Shown piece after piece: positions 43,490 to 54,045 of a stretch of DNA of 64,000 nt. The DNA is from Pseudobutyrivibrio sp. UBA3626 (GTDB taxonomy: Bacteria; Bacillota; Clostridia; Lachnospirales; Lachnospiraceae). Positions within the stretch are counted from its first letter, which is position 1, and each line of letters opens with the position of its first letter. The notes below the pieces were generated by a model. The model did no database searches. It was not told the origin of the DNA and saw only the letters and a program-made list of their open reading frames with translations. The translations under genes and the position numbers were made by a program. The stretch spans positions 1 to 64,000 of the forward strand of contig DFLF01000013.1 of NCBI GenBank assembly GCA_002373675.1. The letters run 5' to 3'.

Positions 43490-45655
43490 CTATAGCACCT
43501 CTGTATCTTCCATTCTCTTGTTCATATATTTCTTAAGTGACTTAAATGGCTTTCTAATCCATACTCCAATTACTAGAGCTAATATAATGAATATAGATAG
43601 CTCTAATAGATATACAAGATAATCCATCTCGTATAATCCTCCTACACATTCTCTTAGTGCATTTATTGCATAAGGGAATGGGAAGAATAAATATACGTTT
43701 CTAAAGAACTCTGGTAACAGTTCTATAGGATAAGTTCCACTTGATCCGGCAATCTGAATAACAAGTATTACTACAGATATCGCCTTTCCAACATCTCCGA
43801 ATGCCTCCACAAGAGCATATATTAGTAGTGTAAATGTTAAGCTTGTGAATGCAGATGCAAAGTAGAATAGGAAAGGATGTAAACACTGCACCTTAAAGAA
43901 TGCCAAATCCCCTACAACTGTAATAAGCGCCTGTAATTGACCTATTATAAAATACATTCCATATCGTCCGAAGAAACGCTGTGTACTTGTCATATCAGGA
44001 TACTTCTTAGAACTTGGAGCCGGACGAACTATAGCTGCAAGAATAATTGCACCAACCCATATAGCAAGTACTGTATAGAATGGTGCTACTGCAGAACCAT
44101 AATTCTCAACTGGGTATATATTAGTTGTCTCTATCTGAACAGGTTCAGAGAAAAACTGACCATAAAGCTCAGGATCTCCATTAAGTGTATCAAGTAGTAT
44201 CTGAACCTTTTCATTATTAGATGCTTTATCAACCTTATCAATAATCTTACTCAGGCGTGTATTAATCTCTCCAAGAGCCTGGCTAGTCTTATTCAAACTT
44301 ATTGTTCCTGCATTAACCGCAGTATTAAGTGATGAGAACACCTTATCCATTCCATTAATTGTCTGTCCCGTCTGTCTCATCAATGTACTTGCATCAGTAA
44401 GAACTATTCTAAGGTCATCCATGCATTGATTAAGTTGTGGTATTAACTGACCGTTAATAGAACCCTGGGTATCATTAATAGAATTAATACATTCATTAAT
44501 TGATCTCTTAGCATCCGCTTCTCTAGCCTCAATATTAGATATAATGGTATCTCCTATTCCATCAACCTTAAGGGCACTTACGACTCCATCTACTTTATCT
44601 ACGGAATTTCTCACCTTCTTAATTTGACGTTTTGCTTCTTCTAATTTTATTTTCTCAGCTGGAGTTGCACCTTGAATTGTTGCATCAATTGCATCCTCAA
44701 GGGCTTCTATATCTGTCTTTGCTAATTCCACATCACTTTGAGTAGAAGATATAGTACTACTAATAGCTTTCATGTCATTAAGAACAACAGCCTGGTTAAG
44801 TTTATTATTGATATTACCTAGGCTTGTCTGAATTGTCATAACAACAAGATTGACCTGATTAACATAATCATTAAGGGTATCTTGTGTAGCACCAATACTA
44901 TTATTAGTATTCTCAAGTGCATCTGCGCTAGCTATACTTCTCTCCCCTATTACTTTAGAATCAGCATTTGCAGTTTTAATAGCCGCTGTAAGAACCTGAT
45001 TACCTGCTATAACAGAATTAATAGTATTCTGATAATCCTGCATCTGATCGCTGACTCTCTTCATCTTATCAATAAGACCATCTATTCCGCCTTCTTCTTC
45101 TATATCATCTGACACCTTATTAATATCTTTGAATACTTCAGATGTCATAACCTTAACGAACTTGGAATTAATCTTTGTCTGAATTTTCTCAACAACAGTA
45201 TCACTTATCTTAGTAGCTACTGGATTCTTCTTCTGATTCTCGTAGAATACAAGCTGCGGTTTATTGACTTTCTCTGTAAATACGTTGTACATATTATGAG
45301 TAAAATCTTCACTTATTACTATAGATGCATAGTATTCACCTGATTCTACTCCTTCTTTCGCTTCTTCTGGTGTATCTACAAAATGCCATCTTACGCTATC
45401 ACTTTGCTTTAAGTCTTCAATTACTTCATTACCTACATTTCTGTATACGCCTTCATCATCAACATAACCTTTGTCGAGAGAAACTGCTGCCAGGTCAAGA
45501 TTACCAGTATTGCCGTATGGATCCCAGTTGGCATAGATATTAAACCAGGCATAAAGCGCCGGCAGAATACATATACCTATTGCAACAACAAGTGCAAATA
45601 AATTATGTGTGACACTTATAATGTCATCTTTTATAATCCTCTTAATATTCTTCAT
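43490..45655 (-). CDS. YhgE/Pip domain membrane protein
   Basis: A 721-residue paralogue of the protein at 40870-43011 with the same plan: an N-terminal helix ending in LPALYAWFNIYANWDPYG, a large outer domain with coiled coils, and a C-terminal membrane block (APFYTVLAIWVGAIILAAI, GQLQALITVVGD). The pair probably forms a heteromeric complex with the small protein between them. GAGG precedes the ATG. Substrate unknown. Confidence 0.88.
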   Translation of the reverse strand: MKNIKRIIKDDIISVTHNLFALVVAIGICILPALYAWFNIYANWDPYGNTGNLDLAAVSLDKGYVDDEGVYRNVGNEVIEDLKQSDSVRWHFVDTPEEAKEGVESGEYYASIVISEDFTHNMYNVFTEKVNKPQLVFYENQKKNPVATKISDTVVEKIQTKINSKFVKVMTSEVFKDINKVSDDIEEEGGIDGLIDKMKRVSDQMQDYQNTINSVIAGNQVLTAAIKTANADSKVIGERSIASADALENTNNSIGATQDTLNDYVNQVNLVVMTIQTSLGNINNKLNQAVVLNDMKAISSTISSTQSDVELAKTDIEALEDAIDATIQGATPAEKIKLEEAKRQIKKVRNSVDKVDGVVSALKVDGIGDTIISNIEAREADAKRSINECINSINDTQGSINGQLIPQLNQCMDDLRIVLTDASTLMRQTGQTINGMDKVFSSLNTAVNAGTISLNKTSQALGEINTRLSKIIDKVDKASNNEKVQILLDTLNGDPELYGQFFSEPVQIETTNIYPVENYGSAVAPFYTVLAIWVGAIILAAIVRPAPSSKKYPDMTSTQRFFGRYGMYFIIGQLQALITVVGDLAFFKVQCLHPFLFYFASAFTSLTFTLLIYALVEAFGDVGKAISVVILVIQIAGSSGTYPIELLPEFFRNVYLFFPFPYAINALRECVGGLYEMDYLVYLLELSIFIILALVIGVWIRKPFKSLKKYMNKRMEDTEVL

Positions 45656-45680
45656 ATTATCCTCTTGATTAAACTATAAT

Positions 45681-47285
45681 CTATTCATCATAAAATCCTA
45701 GAGATAACGTATTACGGGACACTTCCTTAGCATTATATAGAAGTTCGTCTGCCTTATGTAGGTATTCGTCTAGTGTGTCTCCTTCTTTTGGATTACCATA
45801 GCATATTCCTTGAGATATTGTAACTACATCACTGGCCTTGGAATATTCATGCTTTATTCTTTCTGCCTCTATTCTATCCTTTAGTTCATGAGCCATCTTA
45901 TCAATATCTGAATACTCGAAGTCCTCGTAGATAATAATAAACTCATCTCCGCCATAACGGGCGCAGAATACTTTACCATATTGCTTCTGCACTAATATAG
46001 CATTTGCAACAGATTTGATACATTCATCTCCGGCTTGATGACCATAATTATCATTGTATTGCTTGAAATAATCAATATCTAATATCTCTATTGCAAAGCT
46101 TGTATTATTAGTAATTGCATTAGAAAATGCTTCTCTTCCATGTTTCTGAAGTCCGAATCTATTAGCCATTCTAGTCATAGCATCCGTCTCTGACTTCTTC
46201 TGTAATGCCTTATTTTCCTTCTTAAATTCTTTAGTAATAGCAGTAAGATCATTGAAATTATTACGAAGATTTATCATATTCGTAACCATATTGTGATTCT
46301 CCTGCTCCATGTATTCAGTTAGCTCATAATAAAGAACTGCAGAACGCATATATTCAGCACGTTTGTTAGTATTCCTGTAATACTTTATCTTAAGAGATAG
46401 TAGTTTTCTCTCAAGATTCTTAACAGCAGTGACCTTCGTGAGTCTCTCAACTGTATCTAATACAATAAAGAAATCATCATAATACTCTATCTTGAGAAGC
46501 ATTGACAAATACTCGTATATATCATCAAAGAAATCCATAATTGGTATATGAGAGTCAATGATTTTATTCATATCGTAGATAACAACATCACGCTTACTGT
46601 AGTTACCCTGTTCCTGACAGAGTCGCGCCTGAAAACTATATACTACAATTTTATCCATTTCATCAAGATCCTGCATACATTCGTATTCAATCTTCTCCAT
46701 GAATTCATTTGCTTTATCAATTTTATCAAGATACATATATGCCTTGCCCATTCCAACATATACATTGGTCAAATTCTGTATATATCCCGATACATTGCTA
46801 TTATTGATAATGTAATTATATGAGGACTTAATATGTTCTAAAGCCTTCTGGTACTCTTCTATATTGAGATATAATGCTCCCATATTCATATTAACAATCC
46901 ACTCTAGATTAGGTAGCTTGTATTTCTGACAGATAGACAAAGCTTTAAGGTAATAATCCATTGCAAAAGGAGCATTTCCACGGTTAAGAGACATTATTCC
47001 AAGCATGTTATTAGCCATTACAACATAGCCCCATTCACCAATCTGTTCCATGAGACTCATACAGCTTATCATCTCTTTGTAGAACTTCATCACATCATTA
47101 AGAAGATAATAGGTCTCACCTCTGGAAAATTGTGCAAATCCTACTAATGCTTCATCTTCTAAGTCATTACCAAACTTTTCTAATTTGTTACAACTATCCA
47201 GAACTTCCTGAGGATCCGCTCCACGATACTTCTGTATCTTATGTATTAAGTTTTGTACGTCGTCCTGATATTTTAAAATATCCAA
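45681..47285 (-). CDS. TPR-GGDEF protein, probable diguanylate cyclase
   Basis: A 534-residue soluble protein. TPR-like helical repeats cover about 1-320, then a coiled coil (about 340-365) and a C-terminal GGDEF domain with the intact active site RYGGDEF. No RxxD inhibitory site is seen before it (KQYGKVFCARYGG), so product feedback is unlikely. It probably makes cyclic di-GMP in response to a protein or peptide bound by the TPRs. The start is TTG at 47285, eight bases after AGAGG. Confidence 0.9.
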   Translation of the reverse strand: MDILKYQDDVQNLIHKIQKYRGADPQEVLDSCNKLEKFGNDLEDEALVGFAQFSRGETYYLLNDVMKFYKEMISCMSLMEQIGEWGYVVMANNMLGIMSLNRGNAPFAMDYYLKALSICQKYKLPNLEWIVNMNMGALYLNIEEYQKALEHIKSSYNYIINNSNVSGYIQNLTNVYVGMGKAYMYLDKIDKANEFMEKIEYECMQDLDEMDKIVVYSFQARLCQEQGNYSKRDVVIYDMNKIIDSHIPIMDFFDDIYEYLSMLLKIEYYDDFFIVLDTVERLTKVTAVKNLERKLLSLKIKYYRNTNKRAEYMRSAVLYYELTEYMEQENHNMVTNMINLRNNFNDLTAITKEFKKENKALQKKSETDAMTRMANRFGLQKHGREAFSNAITNNTSFAIEILDIDYFKQYNDNYGHQAGDECIKSVANAILVQKQYGKVFCARYGGDEFIIIYEDFEYSDIDKMAHELKDRIEAERIKHEYSKASDVVTISQGICYGNPKEGDTLDEYLHKADELLYNAKEVSRNTLSLGFYDE

Positions 47286-47320
47286 AATAGTACCTCTAAA
47301 TCATTATTTTGTCACTAGAA

Positions 47321-48193
47321 CTAGCTGTTCTTTATTTCATAAATGCAATTTGAAAGTTTTGCAAATTCTTCTAATGTTAGGACTTCTCCTCTAATATCCT
47401 GCCTAAAGTTCGCTTTAACAATGGCTTCAGTAACCTGCTCCTTACTTAGACCAAGCTTAGGATAATTCTTAAGGCCATTAGCTAGAGTTTTTCGCCTCTG
47501 ATTAAATGAAGCTCGTATACAATCGAATAATAATTCTTCATTTTCAACCTTAACCGGGCATTCTGTATTAGTAACAAGCTTTATTACTGCAGAACCCACA
47601 TTTGGCTTGGGCATAAAACAATTTGCCGGGACATCACATACAATCTCTGGAGTTGTATAGTAAGAAACTGCAAGAGATAAAGCGCCATATTCCTTTGAGC
47701 CAGGACCTGTCATCATACGACTTGCAACTTCTTTCTGCACCATAACAGTTATTGATTCAATAGGAAGCTTTTTCTCAAGTAATTCCATAATAATTGGCGT
47801 CGTGATGTAATAGGGAAGGTTAGCAACCACTTTAATAGGCTTTCCATCGTTATATTCCTCAGCAATGCTCTCTATGTCTGTCTTAAGTATATCGTTGTTA
47901 ATAATAGTTACATTATTATGGTTAAATAGTGTGTCTTCTAGAATAGGTATCAGATGCGTGTCAATTTCTACCGCGATTACTTTAGATGCTGCCTTAGATA
48001 ATTCTTCAGTCATTGTTCCTATACCTGGACCAATTTCTAACACCACATCACCACTTCGTATATCGGCATTTTCTATGATTTTAGATAGTATATTATCATC
48101 AATTAAGAAATTTTGTCCGTATTTTTTTTGAAATGTAAATCCAAATCTGTTAAGTACTGCTGATACATAAGTTGGATTAGTAAGATTTCCCAT
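47321..48193 (-). CDS. rsmA: 16S rRNA dimethyladenosine transferase
   Basis: A 290-residue RsmA/KsgA that dimethylates two adjacent adenosines near the 3' end of 16S rRNA. Marks are KKYGQNFLIDDNIL, the SAM motif LEIGPGIGTMTEEL, NLPYYITTPI (motif IV) and the C-terminal NQRRKTLANGL. It follows tatD by 51 bases, the common clostridial order metG-tatD-rsmA. Confidence 0.97.
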   Translation of the reverse strand: MGNLTNPTYVSAVLNRFGFTFQKKYGQNFLIDDNILSKIIENADIRSGDVVLEIGPGIGTMTEELSKAASKVIAVEIDTHLIPILEDTLFNHNNVTIINNDILKTDIESIAEEYNDGKPIKVVANLPYYITTPIIMELLEKKLPIESITVMVQKEVASRMMTGPGSKEYGALSLAVSYYTTPEIVCDVPANCFMPKPNVGSAVIKLVTNTECPVKVENEELLFDCIRASFNQRRKTLANGLKNYPKLGLSKEQVTEAIVKANFRQDIRGEVLTLEEFAKLSNCIYEIKNS

Positions 48194-48244
48194 ATTATTT
48201 CCTATATCTTGGTTCTATTACAAAGCATTAATTTAATATCCAGT

Positions 48245-49075
48245 CTACATACCTATTCCATAAAACGAGCATGCATTTTGCCAGGTTATTTCCTCTACCT
48301 GTTCTTTGGAAATGTTCTTTATATTCGATATTCTCTCTACAATATATGATAGCTTCGTGGAGTCGTTTCTCTTACCTCTATATGGCTCCGGAGCCATATA
48401 AGGACAATCTGTTTCCACAAGAATACTCTCGAGTGGTATTTCTTCTACAGTCTCTCGAAGCTTTCTTCCATTTTTAAATGTGACAACTCCGCCAACTCCT
48501 ACGTAATAACCAAGCTTTACATATTCTTTCGCCATCTCTGGACTTCCTGAATAGCAATGAACTACTGCTCTTGTATCAAGCGTTGATTTTGCTTCTTTAA
48601 GTATATCAAATGTGTCTTTACTAGCCTCTCGCGAATGAACTATAACAGGTTTATTCACCCTGGATGCCAATTCCAATTGTACTTTAAACCACTGTTTCTG
48701 AAGATTATGATTATCCTCTTCTTTATCCCAGTAATAATCCAGTCCAATCTCACCTATGGATACACATTTTCTATTAGTCGAAAGGTTCTTAAGTTCTTTT
48801 ATGACTTCTGGCATTACATCTACACTTTCCTTAATTGATAAAGCATTTCTCTCTTCTCCATCTATTGGAAATGCAACTTCACTAGGATGTATACCAACTG
48901 CTGCATAGATATCTTCATATTGCCCTGCAAGTTCCACTGACTGCTTAGATGTATCAAGGGTCGAACCCACATTTACTATTCGTCCGATATTATTCTCTCT
49001 CATAGCACAAAGAAGTTCGTCCCTGTCCGGTGCGAACCTCTTATCTTCATAGTGGGCATGACTATCGAAAATCAT
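48245..49075 (-). CDS. TatD family metal-dependent hydrolase/DNase
   Basis: A 276-residue TIM-barrel deoxyribonuclease-type protein: metal ligands in DSHAHYEDKRF, VGIHPSE, IGEIGLDYYW, VHSREA, VHCYSG and ETDCPYMAPEPYRG. It may act as a 3'-5' exonuclease in repair. AGAGG precedes the ATG, and it lies 12 bases after metG. Confidence 0.95.
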   Translation of the reverse strand: MIFDSHAHYEDKRFAPDRDELLCAMRENNIGRIVNVGSTLDTSKQSVELAGQYEDIYAAVGIHPSEVAFPIDGEERNALSIKESVDVMPEVIKELKNLSTNRKCVSIGEIGLDYYWDKEEDNHNLQKQWFKVQLELASRVNKPVIVHSREASKDTFDILKEAKSTLDTRAVVHCYSGSPEMAKEYVKLGYYVGVGGVVTFKNGRKLRETVEEIPLESILVETDCPYMAPEPYRGKRNDSTKLSYIVERISNIKNISKEQVEEITWQNACSFYGIGM

Positions 49076-49087
49076 ACTTTACCTCTC

Positions 49088-51037
49088 TTAACAAATTTCT
49101 GCTCCATTAGGCATATCTTTCTCAGGAGTGACTAGTGATAAATTACCATTTTCATCTTCTGCGCATAGAAGCATTCCTTCTGAAAGCACTCCAGCAAGCT
49201 TTGCGGGCTTAAGATTAACCAGAACCATTACTTTCTTACCAACCATCTCTTCTGGTGAATAATACTTCTTAATACCTGATACAATTTGCTTTACTGTACT
49301 TCCTATCTGTACCTGTGAACAAAGAAGCTTCTTTGACTTTGGCACTTCTTCGCACTTAATTATCTCTCCAACCTGGAATTGCATTTTGCCGAAATCATCA
49401 AATGTAATCTCATCCTTTGGCTCAATATCAATACCTGGCTCAACTGTTTTACTTTCGTCAGAAGGATGTAACTCTTCAACAGTCTTAAGTACTTCTTCCA
49501 TATCTAGTCGCTCAAATAATATCTCCGGCTTCTGTGTAACACACGTGCCTGTTGGATAATTGCCAAATTTGTCTAAATTATCGTACTGTACAGGCTCCGT
49601 ATTAAACTGCTCTAAGATTTTATCAGACGTACTTGGCATAAAACTATGAAGAAGTGTTGCACCAACAGTAATTCCCTCTGCAAGATTGTATAGTACTGTT
49701 GCAAGTCTATCGTTTTTGTCATCATCCTTTGCAAGTGCCCAGGGCATTGTCTCATCAATGTACTTATTACAACGACGGAATAAGTCAAATATTATAGATA
49801 TTGCATCAGCAACTCTAAGTTCTGCCATCTTAGCCTCGACTCTTGCCTTAGTTCCTGTTATAACTTCTTTCAAATCATCATCAACGGGCTCATTTACTTC
49901 TTTATCAAAGATAACGCCGTCAAAATACTTGTTACTCATAGACAGTGTACGATTAACAAGATTACCTAATATATTGGCAAGTTCAGAATTAGTACGCTCT
50001 ACCATTAATTCCCATGAAATAGCACCATCATTCTCGAATGGCATCTCATGAAGAAGGAAGTAACGAACTGCATCAACGCCGAATATATCAACGAGTTCGT
50101 CAGCATATATAACATTTCCAGCAGATTTACTCATCTTGCCATCAGCAAGTATTAACCAGGGATGTCCAAATACCTGCTTTGGAAGTGGCTCATCTAAAGC
50201 CATTAAGAATATAGGCCAGTAAATAGTATGGAAACGAATAATATCTTTACCAATAAGATGCAAATCTGCTGGCCAGTATTTATTATATTGTGGAGTAGAA
50301 TTGCCCTCTGCATCATAACCAATTCCTGTAATATAGTTTGTGAGTGCATCAAGCCATACATATACTACGTGTTTGTCATCGAAATCAACTGGTATTCCCC
50401 ACTTAAAAGATGTACGTGAAACGCACAAATCTGTTAATCCAGGAAGTAGGAAATTGTTCATCATCTCGTTCTTTCGAGACACTGGCTGAATAAATTCAGG
50501 ATGAGTATTAATATGCTCTATCAATCTATCAGCATATTTGCTCATTTTAAAGAAATATGCCTCTTCCTTGGCTGGCTGAACTTCTCTACCACAGTCAGGA
50601 CATTTGCCATCAACAAGCTGGGACTCTGTCCAGAAAGACTCGCAAGGTGTACAATACATTCCTTCGTAAGAACCCTTGTAGATATCACCTTTATCATAGA
50701 GCTTCTTGAATATCTTCTGAACCTGCTTCTCATGATCTTCATCTGTAGTTCTGATGAATTTGTCGTAACTTGTATTCATCATATCCCAGATATTCTTAAC
50801 AGTTGTAGATACATCATCAACGAATTCTTTTGGTGATATTCCTGCTTCCTGTGCTTTACTCTCAATTTTCTGACCATGCTCATCAGTTCCAGTTTGGAAG
50901 AATACTTCATACCCTTCCTGTCTTCTGAATCTCGCAATAGCGTCAGCAAGTACTATCTCATATGTGTTACCTATATGAGGTTTTCCTGATGTATATGTAA
51001 TTGCTGTTGTTATATAATACTTACCCTTATTTGACAT
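49088..51037 (-). CDS. metG: methionyl-tRNA synthetase
   Basis: A 649-residue MetRS. The HIGH motif is HIGN at about residue 21, a four-Cys zinc knuckle is in CTPCES...CPDCG, the KMSKS motif is intact (KMSKSAGN), and a C-terminal tRNA-binding OB domain (about 545-649, FQVGEIIKCEEVPKS) is present. GAGG precedes the ATG. No T-box leader is seen in the short upstream gap. Confidence 0.97.
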   Translation of the reverse strand: MSNKGKYYITTAITYTSGKPHIGNTYEIVLADAIARFRRQEGYEVFFQTGTDEHGQKIESKAQEAGISPKEFVDDVSTTVKNIWDMMNTSYDKFIRTTDEDHEKQVQKIFKKLYDKGDIYKGSYEGMYCTPCESFWTESQLVDGKCPDCGREVQPAKEEAYFFKMSKYADRLIEHINTHPEFIQPVSRKNEMMNNFLLPGLTDLCVSRTSFKWGIPVDFDDKHVVYVWLDALTNYITGIGYDAEGNSTPQYNKYWPADLHLIGKDIIRFHTIYWPIFLMALDEPLPKQVFGHPWLILADGKMSKSAGNVIYADELVDIFGVDAVRYFLLHEMPFENDGAISWELMVERTNSELANILGNLVNRTLSMSNKYFDGVIFDKEVNEPVDDDLKEVITGTKARVEAKMAELRVADAISIIFDLFRRCNKYIDETMPWALAKDDDKNDRLATVLYNLAEGITVGATLLHSFMPSTSDKILEQFNTEPVQYDNLDKFGNYPTGTCVTQKPEILFERLDMEEVLKTVEELHPSDESKTVEPGIDIEPKDEITFDDFGKMQFQVGEIIKCEEVPKSKKLLCSQVQIGSTVKQIVSGIKKYYSPEEMVGKKVMVLVNLKPAKLAGVLSEGMLLCAEDENGNLSLVTPEKDMPNGAEIC

Positions 51038-51072
51038 CTCTTATCCTCTTACTATTTATTTTTTGAAAATGT

Positions 51073-51498
51073 TTATTTTGTCTTGTCATCTTCTTCAACA
51101 ACTTCAGCATCTACTTTCTCAGCAGTGTCTTCTTCTGTCTCAGCTTCTTCCTTAGTTCCATCAAGTCTTTCGCCACATTTATTACAATAAACTGCTTCAG
51201 CATTATTGAGTGTGCCGCATGCAGGACAGTCAACTCCGCCTTTTAATTTATCAATTTCAACCTGAAGAGCATCCATTCTGTTTAGCGCATCTGTAATATC
51301 TGAAAGATCCTTTTTCTTCTTGTCTTTATTCTTCTCGTAGAAATCTCTTCCAATTCCTTCATAGCGACTCTTAACGAACTTCTCAGCGTCTCTATATTCA
51401 CGCTTAAGTCTTGCAATCTCTTTCAAGTCCTTTGCTCTTTCTTTTACATCATTTGAAGCATCAACAATTGCTTCTGAGATATCATCTATAAATCCCAT
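51073..51498 (-). CDS. zinc-ribbon coiled-coil protein
   Basis: A 141-residue cytoplasmic protein: helical region MGFIDDISEAIVDASNDVK, a basic coiled coil, a zinc ribbon CPACG...CNKCG at about 98-117 and an acidic Glu/Asp-rich tail. The start is the ATG at 51498 after AAGGAGG. It precedes metG by 35 bases. Role unknown. Confidence 0.75.
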   Translation of the reverse strand: MGFIDDISEAIVDASNDVKERAKDLKEIARLKREYRDAEKFVKSRYEGIGRDFYEKNKDKKKKDLSDITDALNRMDALQVEIDKLKGGVDCPACGTLNNAEAVYCNKCGERLDGTKEEAETEEDTAEKVDAEVVEEDDKTK

Positions 51499-51602
51499 TT
51501 TGTTCCTCCTTATTAACTCATTTTTCTTATAAATATATACTATGTTCAATTATAGAACTTTTCTATACTAATTTCCATAAATTACAATATTTTTTGCCTT
51601 TA

Positions 51603-52661
51603 TTAGAGTACCGGGAAAATCCCTGTTTCCCTAAGGCATACATACACCATAAATAGCACGTATAGCGCAACCATTATAGCACCTTCTATTCTGTTAATTC
51701 TCTTCTTGGTAATACAGAAGATAAATATTAGAATTGAGAAGAATAATAGTACGCATATATCAATTATATTCTCTACAGCAAATGGAATCGGGCTGATTGT
51801 TGCTGCAATACCAAGTACAAATAATATGTTAAATATGTTAGAACCAATTACATTTCCAATAGCCATATCAAGCTGCTTCTTTCTGGCTGCAACTATTGAT
51901 GTTACCAGTTCAGGAAGAGATGTTCCTATTGCACATATTGTAAGACCAATAATTGTATCTGATACTCCTATAGCTCCTGCTATTGCAACAGCGCCATCTA
52001 CAACCCAATCTCCACCAAACTTAATGGCAACCATACCGATAATAATAAATATAATGGACTTCCATACAGGTAAATCCTTTACCTCTTCTTCCATTTCATC
52101 GGCTAATGAACGTTCTGCTGCAACACCTGTCTCAAGCGCCCTTTTACGAGCTTTCATGGCAGATACTATTAACACAGTAATGAACCCTATAAATAGAACC
52201 AGATATATAATTCCTGCAAGTCTATCTATCTCCCAATTCATTCCATAGCTTCCATCTTCCTTAAGTCCGAAGACACCAAGGAATATCATAAGGATTGCAC
52301 AGAATATGGAAAATGGATAATCTCTCTTAAGAACATCTTTACTAACAGAAAGATTATTAAATAAAGCACATATACCAAGTACCATCATTAGATTGAAAAT
52401 GTTAGATCCCACAACATTACTTACTGCAAGGGAGTTAGCATTATTCATGGATGCAGATACTGAAACTGCGGCTTCTGGCAGGCTTGTTCCCATTGCTACT
52501 ATAGTCATACCTATTATTAATGGGGGAACTTTGAGCTTCTTCGCAATGGATGAACTACCCTCAACGAATATGTCTGCTCCTTTAATTAGTAATACGAATC
52601 CAATGATAAGTAGTATTATCTTGAATATTAATGAACTTGTTATGGCTGTTAATGTTGCCAT
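51603..52661 (-). CDS. calcium/sodium antiporter (CaCA/YrbG type)
   Basis: A 352-residue, ten-helix exchanger with the two inverted alpha repeats: GMTIVAMGTSLPEAAVS...SNVVGSNIFN and GLTICAIGTSLPELVTS...GNVIGSNIFN. It exports Ca2+ in exchange for Na+ or H+. A polar loop lies between halves at about 180-200. AAGGAG precedes the ATG. It follows mntP by 21 bases, suggesting a cation-homeostasis operon. Confidence 0.95.
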   Translation of the reverse strand: MATLTAITSSLIFKIILLIIGFVLLIKGADIFVEGSSSIAKKLKVPPLIIGMTIVAMGTSLPEAAVSVSASMNNANSLAVSNVVGSNIFNLMMVLGICALFNNLSVSKDVLKRDYPFSIFCAILMIFLGVFGLKEDGSYGMNWEIDRLAGIIYLVLFIGFITVLIVSAMKARKRALETGVAAERSLADEMEEEVKDLPVWKSIIFIIIGMVAIKFGGDWVVDGAVAIAGAIGVSDTIIGLTICAIGTSLPELVTSIVAARKKQLDMAIGNVIGSNIFNILFVLGIAATISPIPFAVENIIDICVLLFFSILIFIFCITKKRINRIEGAIMVALYVLFMVYVCLRETGIFPVL

Positions 52662-52682
52662 TCTTTTTCTCCTTTATATAAA

Positions 52683-53276
52683 TTATATTATCGACAAATC
52701 AATGAATCCTAATCCTTCTAATAGTATCTTTATTCCAAGTAGAACAAGGATAATTCCACCTATTAGAGTTGCTACAAATCTATATCTACTTCCAAAGATA
52801 TTACCTATTAACACACCTATTGCAGATATAATTAGTGTTATAACACCTATTATTACAATAGCAAGGACTATATTAATATCCTCATAGAAAGAAAATGTTA
52901 CTCCAACAGCCAGTGCATCTATACTTGTTGCTATTGCAAGTAAGGTTATTTCCTTGAAGCTAATAGGCTTGTCTTTTTCTTCTGCTATATCTTTCTCATT
53001 TCTTTCTTTTATAGCATCTATTATCATTTTACCGCCAATAAAGAGAAGAAGTGCAAATGCAATCCAATGAGAGAATTGCATAACGTATTTTGCAAATATA
53101 TTGCCAAGGAAGTATCCTATTAATGGCATAATCGCCTGAAATCCACCAAAGAATGAAGCAATGATTATTAGCTGACTTTTATTTACTTTAGTCATTCCTA
53201 GGCCTTTGCAGATTGATACAGCAAAGGCATCCATTGCTAACCCTATTCCAAGTAAGATAAAATCAACTATTCCCAT
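52683..53276 (-). CDS. mntP: manganese efflux pump MntP
   Basis: A 197-residue, six-helix MntP: paired motifs GLAMDAFAVSICKG and IATSIDALAVGVTF, with the Asp residues needed for Mn2+ export. A Lys/Glu-rich loop separates the halves. AGGAG precedes the ATG. It lies eight bases after ydcF; no yybP-ykoY riboswitch is found upstream in the operon. Confidence 0.94.
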   Translation of the reverse strand: MGIVDFILLGIGLAMDAFAVSICKGLGMTKVNKSQLIIIASFFGGFQAIMPLIGYFLGNIFAKYVMQFSHWIAFALLLFIGGKMIIDAIKERNEKDIAEEKDKPISFKEITLLAIATSIDALAVGVTFSFYEDINIVLAIVIIGVITLIISAIGVLIGNIFGSRYRFVATLIGGIILVLLGIKILLEGLGFIDLSII

Positions 53277-53284
53277 TTTTTCTC

Positions 53285-54010
53285 CTATTTCTTACGAATC
53301 CAGCTTGCAACAATAGCAATTATTTCTCTTGTAAAATAAGTAGGATACATGTATTTTGTAGTGCTTGCATTTATCGCCTTAGCCTTAAGACCACATCGAG
53401 ATGCATAGAGAGAAGCTCTGTATTGATGATATTCACTTGTGGCAATTGCTACTGATTTAGATAATCCCTTCTCATCAATGATTCTTTTCGAATTTTGAAT
53501 ATTCTCACTTGTGTTCTTAGACTTATTCTCTACAATAATCTTACTTTTTGGAACACCATATTTTGCAAGCTCAATAGCTATGTATTCTGCCTCAGAATCA
53601 TAGAATTCTGTTGTATTTCCTCCACTGGCAATGCATACGCTATCCGGATGCTTATCAAGATATCTTGCTGCTGCTTTAATACGTTGATTAAGTGCTTCGC
53701 AAATTGAAGATTTACAACTGCATCCTAGTACTATCACAACATCTTCATTTCCAGCAATATTATTCTTGGCATTGACCATTTTCATATTAATCACAATAAC
53801 AAGAATTAGTATTAGAAGTACAATTACACACAGAACTATCTTGAAATTCATTGAAAACAGCCATGAAAACGTTCCAAATAATAATACCAGAACACTTACT
53901 ATCATTCCTACTGCATTTCCATAATTGATTATTCCCTTCTTACCAAGTGGCAGATAGAAAAGAATAATTCCTGTTATACCAATTACCATAAGTAATATTC
54001 TTAATATCAT
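53285..54010 (-). CDS. YdcF family (DUF218) membrane protein
   Basis: A 241-residue protein with three N-terminal membrane helices (about 1-75) and a DUF218 domain: VVIVLGCSCKS, SVCIASGGNTTEFYDSEAEY, KIIVENKSKNTSENIQ, IATSEYHQYRASLYA. Members include SanA and ElyC, linked to envelope and peptidoglycan homeostasis. AAGGAG precedes the ATG. First of the ydcF-mntP-antiporter run. Confidence 0.9.
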   Translation of the reverse strand: MILRILLMVIGITGIILFYLPLGKKGIINYGNAVGMIVSVLVLLFGTFSWLFSMNFKIVLCVIVLLILILVIVINMKMVNAKNNIAGNEDVVIVLGCSCKSSICEALNQRIKAAARYLDKHPDSVCIASGGNTTEFYDSEAEYIAIELAKYGVPKSKIIVENKSKNTSENIQNSKRIIDEKGLSKSVAIATSEYHQYRASLYASRCGLKAKAINASTTKYMYPTYFTREIIAIVASWIRKK

Positions 54011-54045
54011 TGCGTCTCCTTATTAATACACTAATAAGCTAATTT

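Noticed and set aside
51706..52887. Two long plus-strand open frames (180 and 164 codons) opposite the antiporter and mntP
   Set aside because: They are antisense shadows of hydrophobic-protein codons; the minus-strand proteins have clear family motifs and ribosome binding sites.
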